Source: Wolfiporia cocos (taxonomy: Eukaryota > Basidiomycota > Agaricomycetes > Polyporales > Phaeolaceae). From it: a stretch of DNA of 64,000 bases. Numbering within the stretch: position 1 is the stretch's first letter; every line of letters starts with the position of its first letter. The notes under the pieces are model-generated. The model saw only the letters and a list, made by a program, of their open reading frames with translations, did not search any database and had not been told where the DNA came from. Below are positions 32,505 to 42,800 of this stretch, piece after piece. Both the position numbers and the translations under genes were made by a program. The stretch is from positions 434,001 through 498,000 of the forward strand of contig JACCLO010000012.1 in NCBI GenBank assembly GCA_029448655.1, in the 5' to 3' direction.

Positions 32505-34500
32505 TTCCGACTGTGCCAGAACACAGCAAAGAGTATCTCGAATGAAACACTGAGAGGCAACAGCAGTTAGTGGATCTGTTGCCAATGGCAAAGTACCCGT
32601 GATGCCCACACCCGAATGCTTCACGTTACATACTGAATGAATCTCCGGCCGTGATGTCTGGATGGATGGAGTGGAGAATGAAGAATGCCATTACTGTCTC
32701 CCAATTGATCACCGTGGCTCTGCTGCCCCTTTTAATCACCATACTCTCGCAGAGAGAGAGGCTACCATTGCATGTGGACATGTACCCAGTACTTTACAGC
32801 TGTCTTGCCAAAATCATAGCAATTGCTCCATATCTTGTGTTTTGGCTGTTTCTTATTGTGGAGGCCCAATTCACTCGAGCCCTACGAGCAAGAGTCACTG
32901 TGCTCACCAATGTTACAGGGCCAAGGAAAGACCATTGGATAAAAGGTGACTGTTCTCACCCTTGTTCACTTAGGCTACTGGCAGTCATCGCAGGTCATTG
33001 ACTTTGCTTATGATATGAGCAGGCAGCTACTCTAGAATATTCCAGGATGGCTGTTATTACAATCTTGACATAGTCAAAAGATATGGAGGTGCGGTCAAAA
33101 TTACCGCATTGCTTGGAGTATGTACAACACATGGATTCAAGCAATGCACCTGATGTGTCCTGTATATGATATATGGAACAACAGGAGCAGCAGCTCTATG
33201 TATCTGACCCATGTACACTTTATAACATCTTGGTGAAAGAGCAAGACATATACGAGGAGACTGAGATGTTCATCATGTATGTTCCATCAACCAGGACTAC
33301 ACTGATTAATTGGTAAATCATACAAAACATAAGGGGGGATCAGATGATCTTTGGAGAAGGCCTGATCTCCACCCTAGTTACATGAGATGGTTGACTCCTT
33401 GCATAGTATGCTGATTCTAGTCAGGTGAGCAACATAAAAAACAGAGGAAGATGCTCAATCCTGTGTTCTCTCTTGCCAATATGAGGAACCTACTGCCCAC
33501 AATTCGACACATCATACAGCAGCTGCTGTCAGTAATTGAGGTGCAGCCACCTGGAGATAGTGGTGAGGGGCTGCTGAGCATGTTATGGTATTTATTAATT
33601 CTATGTTCTCATCTAGATTTATGGGAAATCGACATAGTCCCATGGACTTCTCGAAGTGCTCTTGAATGCATCTCTCAGGCAGGCCTTGGACACACCTTCA
33701 ATGCTCTGGACATGCATAATACCAATGAATATGTTGATGCAATTCTGTGACTTGTGTGAGTGGTACTCATTGGCAACTCCTGATCCATGAGTTGAACATC
33801 ACAGTCCGACTGCTTTGCGCATCATTATGCTGCATCCATTTGTGCCATTTGTGGTACGAAACCTCTCCCTGTATTGGAGACAGAAGCTTGTAGATTGGCT
33901 GCTGATCCGGCCATTGAAGGATCTGCGCAAGATTGTTGAAATAATGGACAAGACTGCACGGAGAATACTGGTGGAGAAGAAAGAAAGGCAGCGAGAACTT
34001 AATCAGAGAAACGATGGGTTATTGGATGGTCCTCCCAGGAATGGACAAGATATCATCAGTGTTCTCCGTGAGTGCCATATTCTTTGAATCTGTTTCTATG
34101 ACTAAACAGAACTTGTAGTCATAGCAAACTTTACCTCATTAGAAGATGAATCACTCACTAACTTAGAAATCTTTGGACAGATAAAGTGAATAATTTCTCA
34201 TTGATGTATTTCTATGGCATTGACTGAAACAATCTAGCATGCTGATGTTTGCAGGTCTTGAGATGACAGTGATTGCCATTGCACATATCCTATACATTCT
34301 AGCCAGCAACTCTGCTGTCCAGTCCTGTCTCTGAGATGAGATACATAAAGTGATGTGGGCAAACATGCTGGATAATGACAGCATTCAACTGGATGTTAAA
34401 CTGCTGTATGATGTTCTGATGGCACTTCCGTACATGGATGCAGTAATTTGGGAAACTTTACAGGTGTACCCTCCAATGTTGCTGCTCAGTTGAATATATG

Positions 34501-35016
34501 TGACCCAATACTCTGGGTCATACCTCAACCACGCCCGCCCACTAAGTCCTACTCCCCCTACACACGCCTTTCAGATACAAGGCGGTCCCCAAGATGCTAT
34601 ACGAGGGGTAGTCGACGAGCACTACAGCGGAGTCGAGGGTCTCCCAGACTAGCAGGATGATCAGACAGCGCAGCGAGGCATGGAGTAAAGGCGGCCCTAA
34701 GGCCAATGCCAAATTGATGAGTCTGAGGAGTACGCCTCAGACTCTTCGGTATATATACATGATAGTAGTGCCGTAGTACTTAGGTACTAACCTTGCCCTA
34801 AAGCGACGTGGCCTGTGCGCACGCGCCTAAGTGTAAGTAACGTGAACGCTTACATATTGAGTCATGTGATATACGGTAAAGTAGAAGGTAGCCGCGCGCG
34901 CTAGCTACAAGGTAGATACGTGCCAGTAAAGGCACGTGTCTATTCGGCAAGTCCCTAGGTCGTGAGTTCGACCCCCGGTAATGCATAAAAGATAAAGTCG
35001 CGAAAAGTTCGTGACA
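34501..35016 (-). mobile_element. Solo LTR in the P450 pseudogene
   Basis: TGACCCAATACTC...AAGTTCGTGACA, duplication ATATG at 34496-34500 and 35017-35021. Minus-strand order: TATATATAC box, AGTCTGAGG...CCTCAGACT palindrome. Near its 5' end it carries a T-arm-like GAGTTCGACCCCCGG antisense to the LTR. Confidence 0.87.
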
Positions 35017-35161
35017 ATATGTATGGTAAGACTTAACTCACTGTGCAATGTATTCATCAACATTAGGACAAAAAAAGTAACGACTCTTCCTCTACAGTGC
35101 CCAGTTTGGTCAGCCTCGAGGGAGACAACTTATTCTATCCCAGTTCCTGAGAACACAACAG

Positions 35162-35759
35162 TGACACAGACATACCGTCTGTGGGACTGGCCCATAGCCA
35201 GGGTAACTCCAATAGCCCTACGCCAATAATCCAGGTCCATGGCACCTGTGGAGAGGCGAGGTGACAAGCTGGTCTTGATGGCAGTACGCCGGGTGACAAG
35301 GCCGGCATCCCCAGACAAGCGAGTCAGAGGACTAATAGAGGAGCGGCAGCCCACAAGATAGCATGAAAGAGGGTATCATTACCCTACATCGAGAATGCTA
35401 AACATGAGGATGTAAGTCCTCATGCTAGCGCATATATACATGGGGGTGCACCAGTACCTACGAGCCTGCCCTAAGGCACGAGAGTCCGTGCGCGTAACGT
35501 AGAGGAAAGGTAACATAATGACAAGGCACCAGTAATGGCGCCGAGTCATGTGGCATAATGGTAGAGACACCAGTAATGGCACTCTAGCATAACGTGATGG
35601 AAGACGCCTATAAGGGTGCTTCCGCATAGAGGGTGGCGCCAGTTATGGCACCCATGCATAGTGGGTGTGACACTACTTAGGATGGCTACTTACGAGGTGT
35701 AACATAGCGTAATAATCCTGTAAAAAATAGCGGTGATGCCCCAGAATTAATCTGTGACA
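35162..35759 (-). mobile_element. Second solo LTR in the P450 pseudogene
   Basis: TGACACAGACATACC...GAATTAATCTGTGACA, duplication AACAG at 35157-35161 and 35760-35764. It splits the codons for PENTTV and ISILAAN. Palindrome ATGAGGA...TCCTCAT precedes ATATATACATG. Confidence 0.88.
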
Positions 35760-36402
35760 AACAGTCATAATTTCAATCTTAGCTGCTAACCATAATAAAG
35801 ATGTCTGGGGTCTGAATGCATCAGAATGGAGACCAGAGCGCTAGTTGACTCCATCAGGAGAAAGGATCCACTTCAACAGAGACACCAATAATCCAGTAAC
35901 CAACGGTGAAAGTAAAAGCTCTATGTTTTATTCCACTGGAATGTATGGGAACCAGGCTGCTATCAAGTATCCTGGAGTGTATTTGTCAATGTGATTGATT
36001 GATAATGTACGGTCAGCTGCCTAGCATGAACTGAAGCTACATGCATTTGTCCTAGGATGACTTTCCTAGGAGGCAGCCAAGCATGCATGTCAGTCACAAA
36101 CATCTTGACATTGCACGATGTACAACTAATCCATCATCACATTCAGTGGCTTCAAATTTGCTGAATTGGAAATTAATACATCTTGGCTCGGTTGCTGGTG
36201 GCTGTATATGGTGTGTTCAGCGAGTTCTGTCAGAATAAACATTGGCCACACTTCTATCTGCATTGCATTTTGAACTTCCCAATGACAAGGAAATTCACTG
36301 GAAGATGAATGGCCTTCAAGTTCCTGTCGTATGTCCACCTACAGAGGATGATGTCAGGGTGCAAGTACCGCTCATGATTAGGCACTTGCGACAAGGCAAA
36401 TA

Positions 36403-38006
36403 AAAGATACTCCTGGTATTTTGTGCTTGGATGCTCCGGAAATGTATTGGAACCTGCTACGCATTTTCCTTTCCTTTTATTCTCTCCCCCACCTCCAAGA
36501 CGAACAGCTCTACAGTCAGCCAGAATTACTATCCAAATTGCCATGATATTTCAATTACATTGCAGGGCCACTGATAGTAACCATAAGGGTGTCCAATCTC
36601 TGTGTAACGAGCAGAGGTGCCCCGTTTTATTTTGTTCTTGATCTCTTTCTATTACGGTGCTCGACATTTTTGCTTATTCTCAGAGAAACTGAGCATACAA
36701 CGTTGAAATTTGGTGAGGGTGTAGAATAAGCTATTCTCTACTGGCTCGTTCAAGCATTTCAGCATGTATGAGGAATGCGAGCTCTAGGGAGGTGCCGAAT
36801 TTTGTTGTCACAAATCAATCACATGTCACCAGAGTTGCAAAAGGGTTACATCAGATCACATCAGGAGATTCAAAGTCTGTCTCAGTATTGCCCACCATCA
36901 GCCTGATCAGCCTGGACACAAGTTTTGGCTCATGCCCATTAGTGCAAGTAGCTGAACTGTCACACTTCTTCACATCCGAAGCTGCAACACTGCTCCACAA
37001 AAGGACGCATTTAGAGGCAGAAGAGTTGTGGTGTATTTGTGGGTGTGAATGAGTTTCTGCATGTTAATTCTCCTCTATAGTCGATACTCCTCACTAGATC
37101 TCCTCATTGATGACAAGAAATATCATAGCTTGGACATTTATCTAGCCATAGCCCTTTAGCATGAAATGTTTCCCTAAACTTGAGTAGCTGAATGATTGAA
37201 TAGACGGTGTTACATGATCCTGAATTTATCCGTATTTCTTGTAGGGTATTGAAAGAGCAGGACAGTGCTGTGAAGAAATTGAGGTTTTGCAAGTATAGAG
37301 GCCCCACGTGGTCTGATCAAATATGCAATGCTCCTTTGTATACAAAAGCAGGCCTTATGAGCCTGTGAGGGGTAGCTTTCACAGTGTACTAGACTGTCTG
37401 AGAGTGATGCTACTTTCCTTACTTGTGTTGTCACTAGTTGCTCTTGATCATGATCAGAGTGCCACAAATGGTCCCTGTCAGTGCACTTGAGGTTAATCAC
37501 CCAGCAGGTTTGTGTAGATAAGCACCAAGTATCACATGAATATTGATGCGTTGGGTGAGTGCCTCTGAGTCTCCCTAAGTTGTGTGATGAGGACACAACT
37601 TCGTCATGTGGGGTGCATGTAGTGTAAGCTCTTACATATTTCGATGCAGCTGTCAAGTAGGCATGCATAGGTCATAGGGGCCCAACTGAGGTAGGTAGAC
37701 AATGTATAGTTAGGGCATTGCATGTGCAATTTCTCGTTGAGCTTTGTTGACTCTTTGATGTAAGTCAGAATGTATAGCATGCACTTTTGAGATACTGAGT
37801 GGGCAAGCAAGGCATTTGACCAGTGTACATACAGTGCTACAACATATGTTTTAATCATATGATATATCTGCAGTGCAGTTGTCTCATTATCATAGGGATG
37901 GGCCATTCAATGTTTGTGCAGAGGTGCTCGCCTGACGTGTCGATATTCATGTGAAACCACACCTTGACCCTCAACCACCACTATTGTCTTTAGATGCTCG
38001 TCTAAC
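36403..38006. other. No gene recognised
   Basis: Low GC, short frames only (for example 36768-37052 +, 94 codons, unrecognised). No TIR or LTR ends found. Confidence 0.35.
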
Positions 38007-38452
38007 ATGCCACCCTACAAGTATCGTCCTTACCCACTCCACACTTTTTCTTCCTCTTCCGTCCCTCCGGCTCACTCAATGACCTCAGATGACACCACCT
38101 TTCCATTCACTCTACTTCTCCACCAAGCTCAAAGCATTTTCCATGCCCACAAGAGCCACGGATCCATCCACTCTCTGCCTCTTTGGCAGACACATATCCC
38201 TTACCTTCTCGATGCCATCACCACTGGAGCTGACTCTCTCACCTAACACCCAGCAGCTCTCCAACAAGTACACAATGATGCTACTCGACTCTGCCAACAT
38301 CTCAATGCCTTATTGAGTTCACCTCCCCCTCAAGGTGAAGCAACTACCTTGGGATCTTTTTTCCACCCTAAACCCATACACATGACTCCCATGCCACCTA
38401 TGATTCATTGGAAACTGTCCCGCTCATCACCCATCATGCACCCCTTGCATTG
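38007..38452 (+). pseudogene. Pro/Ser-rich coding remnant, possibly retrotransposon gag-like
   Basis: A frame from the ATG at 38007 encodes a Pro/His/Ser-rich stretch, then shifts near 38246 into a second frame (HNDATRLCQHLNALLSSPPP). The sequence resumes beyond the LTR at 38458 (39010-39123) and beyond the Gypsy element (48794-49050), where one frame reads YDCITLYESGISSNATWTTA. The overall look is a gag-like N-terminal part, but I cannot name the family. It is the host sequence of both insertions. Confidence 0.35.
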
Positions 38453-38457
38453 GGTCC

Positions 38458-39004
38458 TGACACAGTCTCACCAGACTGTGCGACCGGCCCTGCCGGGAAC
38501 CCCTAAGGCTCTAACTCCTTATCCTCAGTGACAGGTGGATGTGGGGTGGCTGACGAGGGCAAATCGCGCAGCTACCAGACTAGCGTGTATGAGGTGAGAT
38601 GAGACTGTCGGAGTCAACTAGCAAGGCGGCACGCAGGGAGTCAGGATGGAAAGGGGCCTAGCCCAGTTGCCGAAAATCCTAAAGATGGGGAGTAAGCCCC
38701 ATCTTCTATGTCTTATATACATGTGCATATAGCAAGCCAGTAATGGCTGCCCTAAACTAATGGGTCCGTGTGTCTTAGTTAGCTAAGGCGATGCTGTAAC
38801 GTGTAACGACATGTAACTATAGTGACCGTGATGTGAGAGCGTGCCTACCCCAGGCACTGTACATACATCTTATCTGATCTACTGGGTCTGGCATCTAACG
38901 TAAGAGGGAGACAGGGAGGTGCTTACAAGGGATCCAAGGGCTGCGAAAAGGCCAGGAAACCTGTAAAAATAAGCTGGGCATGCCCCAGACCTAAGTCTGT
39001 GACA
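38458..39004 (-). mobile_element. Solo LTR (547 bp)
   Basis: TGACACAGTCTCACC...CCTAAGTCTGTGACA, duplication GGTCC at 38453-38457 and 39005-39009. Same family as 10292-11219 (+). On the minus strand TATATAAG is followed by GAAGATGGGG...CCCCATCTTC. Confidence 0.9.
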
Positions 39005-39128
39005 GGTCCCTAACCAACCCATCCTCATAGAGGAACTTCCACCCACTCCTAACGTCCCAACTCACTTGCCTATGGTTACATCCTGACCAGACACTCCTAA
39101 GGCAACCACTACTCCACCTCCTCTGCTG

Positions 39129-39747
39129 TAACACAAGATAACAACTTACTTGTAATGTTCTTGGTTTTGCTGGTTAGGCAAGGGATAAGTAGATGTTAAG
39201 CAGGATACGTTGAGTGGTTAACTCGTAGTATGAATGCAATGAATAGAACTGAGGCAATAGCGCTCAGCAAGTCTAGTATATATACATGATAAATAAGACC
39301 CCTAACAGCCTTATTAGATAATACTAATGTCCGTATTCGTATGTACAAGTCCCCAGGTACCTAAGTACTTAGTAATATACGATAAATACATATGCCGATC
39401 AAAACCGGGATATAGAAAGGCGGCGTAGGCCGCGCGAATGGCGTTTTGCGCTCTTGTCATTACAAAGACGGGGCGTGACCAAAGCCCGGTCCGCTGACGT
39501 TTATACGCTGACTGCTTCCGGACGGAATGTCCGATTGGCTAGAACTAGACATGTGACTGATGGTAACTACTAGTGATAAGATAAGACCGTCGTTACGGGA
39601 GATAACGCGGCCATCATTCGGCACGTATGTAACCGTTAACTTATGAACCAGATAAGCTAGTTATTGGTCTAGAAAGTCGTAGATAATTCGTAGAATCGCC
39701 GGAAAAATAGTAAGAAATATAGGGAAACTAGGAGAATTCTTGTGACA
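39129..39747 (-). repeat. 3' LTR of the Gypsy element
   Basis: In sense it runs TGTCACAAGAATTC to TTGTGTTA, identical by eye to 48170-48788. The plus-strand boundary is marked by TGCTG|TAACACAAG. Confidence 0.93.
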
Positions 39748-39762
39748 TTACCCCCCCCTTAG
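39748..39762 (-). promoter_or_regulatory. Polypurine tract of the Gypsy element
   Basis: In sense CTAAGGGGGGGGTAA abuts the 3' LTR. A 5-bp-stem hairpin CAACGGGGTCGTTG (39767-39780, sense) sits just upstream, in the same place as the hairpin in the non-autonomous element. Confidence 0.88.
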
Positions 39763-39837
39763 ATTTCAACGACCCCGTTGAGAGTAGAAATGGTGCTAGA
39801 GCCCATTAAAGGGTTAGACTTTACGATTTTTCCACTT

Positions 39838-42800
39838 TTATCGTCCGGTCGATCCAAAACCTTGTGTACCGCGTTTGGTTGGTTTGTTGAACTGCTCGTT
39901 GTAGGGCCCACTTCCATGTAGGTGAGGTCGAATGTCTTTTTCGAACTTCTCCTTGGTCATGGATTCCTGTATTTCGGGCGTGATCGCTACTTCGCAAATT
40001 AGCTGAGCAATTCGGTCGCCTTTCTTTACTTGGTACGGGTCTCCGGTGAGATTCATCAACATGACAAAGACTTCTCCGCGGTAGTCATGGTCTATTACTC
40101 CTGCGAGGACATCGATGCCCTTTTTCGCAAGTCCAGACCTTGGCGCTATCCGACCGTATGTCCCATAAGGAACTTTGATACGAATGTCTGTGGGGACCGA
40201 AGCGGATTTCCATGAATTGATTAGGATATCCTGCGCGGCGTATAGATCGTAGCCGATCGCATCGGTTGTTCCCCTGGTCGGTAGTTTGCCATTGACTCCT
40301 ACTTCGATTTCTAGGTCTTCGTTGAACTCAACATCGGAATGTACCCATTGCCCTGTAAAGGGGTCGCGCTTGTAGTACACTTTCGGTTGTGTAGGATCAA
40401 CATCGTCTCGATATTGGGGCCAGTCATCGGGCCAGACACATGTGTCCGAATCCCAATCTGGTGAATCAGGGTCGAAGACGGCTATCGTTTGCCGTGTTCC
40501 GCCGAGTCTAGTTGATCGGCGAAGGGGTTGATTTGGGTCGGTACTAAGGGCTGAATATTTTGCCTTGTACTCGTCCAATATCTCCTTAGCGTTAGCCAGG
40601 TGTTCCTCGATTTCCCACGTATCCTCCGCAGGTCCGGTGCCTTTCCAATGGATAAGGTATTCCCACCGGCCGCGTCGGTTACGGTGGTCGAGAATGGCTT
40701 CCACTTCCCATTCTTCCGGGTCTTCCATTTCCATTGGCCTGTCGGCCGCTGGAGGGTGACTTTTCTGACCTTCGATGGTCGATTCCTTGTACATGACCAG
40801 TTTTGAAGCATGGAACACAGGGTGGTAAGCCCTGTATTGTGCGTCCATGTACACCTTGAACGTTACCGGTCCCAGTTTTTCCGTGATTCGGAATGGGCCG
40901 ATGTAGCGAGGGGCTAGACTTCTTTCGGTGTCTTGCCAGCTTCGCACGTCCACGAGTACTTTGTCGCCCACTTTGAAGGGGACAACTTGCTTCTTTTGGT
41001 CATAGTACCAGGACCATCTTTCGGCTGCAATTTTCATTGCCGCCTTAGCTTTCTCTTGTGCAGAGAACCGTGTGTTCGCAATTTCTACTAAGTCTTTGTT
41101 TCGGCTTGGTTCGAAACTGCTTGGTCCTGCAATAGGATGACGACCTAATTCCACCAGGAACGGAGATTCCTTGGTAGTTTCGCTGGCTGCATTATTGTAC
41201 GCAAATTCCGCTGTTGGCAGGAACTCCGACCAGTTATCTTTTTGGTACGTGTTAATGTAGCACCGTAGATACTGTTCGAGTATTTGATTTACTCGTTCGG
41301 TTTGTCCATCTGCCTGCGGGTGGTACGCAGTAGTCATCGACCTTTGAATTCCCAGCAGGGTGCACCATTCGCCGAATAGTTTTGATGCGAATTGTGACCC
41401 TCTGTCCGATACTATCTGTTTCGGCAACCCATGTAAGGGATACACTTTTTGATAGAGTATCGTAGCTAGGTCTTTCGTTGAGAAGGTGTTTTCTATTGGG
41501 AAAAACCTTGCTCTTTTGGTCAATCGATCCACCACGACCATGATTGCGTCATGCATTCCCGATGGGGGTAGCTGTGTAATCAGGTCTATCGTCACCACTT
41601 CCCACGGACCTGACGGTACCGGTAAGGGTTGCAGGGGGCCGTACGGCTTCTGCGGGTGGTTCTTCATACGTTGGCATGTGTCACATCCGTCTACGTATTT
41701 TTTGACGTAAACGAACATTCCGGGCCACCAATAGTTGCGGCTTAGCAATTCGTACGTCTTGTATCGTCCGAAATGCCCAGCTGATTTGTGATCGTGATGA
41801 TACTCGACCACTTGCCGTCTGATATCCGCTGGTGTAGCTGGAACGTAGACTTTGCCTCTTCGGAGGAGTAACCCTCCTTCGTAGTTCCATTCTGATAGGT
41901 CTTTTTTGAATTCACGAGGGCCGGATGAGAGCAGCTCCTTGTAGTCTTTTGTGACCTTGTCGTCTAGCAATGCTTTGCGAATCTCTCGGAGTATCGATTC
42001 GTCTTCTGATTGTGGGGCAGCATGGGAGGTATCAAGAGCCATTGCCATGTACTCTTGCTCGAACCACTCAGGTTTCAGAAGAACCTGATCGCGATTATCG
42101 AGATCCACCCCCTCCTCATGGTCTGGCCGCCTGGACAGAGGATCCGCGGTTAGCATTGTTTTGCCAGGTTTGTGCTTCATTTGGAAGTTGAAGCGTGAGA
42201 GGTACAGTGCCCAACGGGCTTGTCGTCTCGTCAGTTTTTGCGCCGTTTTGAAATAAGTCAGGTTCAGATGATCCGACCATATTTCGAATTTTTCAGGGTG
42301 TCCTTCTAGATAGTGTCGCCACTCCTCTAGAGCCCTGATGACAGCCAACATTTCCTTGTCGTAGATCTCGTAGTTCCTTTCCGGGGCACTTAGCGACTTG
42401 CTATAGTACGCCACGGGGTGGAATTTTTTATCCGTAGGATCTAACTGAGATAGTACTGCTCCGGTAGCGAAGTCTGATGCATCTGTTTCTACGCGGAATG
42501 GCTGATCGTGCGACGGGATTCGAAGCACGGGCGCTTTGGTAAATGCTTCCTTTAGGGTTTGAAAGGCATTTTCCTGCTCGGCGTCCCAATGCCAAGCTTC
42601 TGACTTTTTGGTCAGCATGGTGAGTGGTTTGGCTATTTTTGAGAAGCCTTCTATGAATCGCCTGTAGAAATTGGCAAATCCGAGGAAAGCTTGAACCTCT
42701 TTGACCTTAGTAGGTCTAGGCCAGTCCTGAACTCCGGCGTACTTCTTCGGATCCATCATGATGTTACCGTCGGAAATGATCATTCCTAGGTATTCGATGG

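Larger units (their letters stand above)
32651..36402 (+). pseudogene. Cytochrome P450 pseudogene split by two solo LTRs
   Basis: P450 segments occur in order: N-terminal membrane helix and NVTGPRKDHWIKG (about 32780-32945), YYNLDIVKRYGGAVKITALL (33045-33117), MLNPVFSLANMRNLLPTI (33451-33504), the I-helix region FAGLEMTVIAIAHILYILAS (34251-34310), MDAVIWETLQVYPP (34434-34475), TYSIPVPENTTV (35127-35161), ISILAANHNKDVWG then WRPER (35772-35850), the haem loop FLGGSQACMS (36061-36091), GFKFAELEI (36148-36174) and LHFELPNDKEIHWKMNGLQ to the stop at 36402. Changes that would kill activity: ExxR reads ETLQ, the I-helix Thr is Met, the residue after the haem Cys pair is Ser rather than Gly, multiple in-frame stops, and LTRs at 34501 and 35162. 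Family looks like a multi-exon fungal microsomal P450; the subfamily is not assigned. Confidence 0.85.

Noticed and set aside
34755..34985. Functional tRNA in the LTR at 34501
   Set aside because: Only a T-arm-like 3' half is present and it recurs in other LTRs as part of U3.
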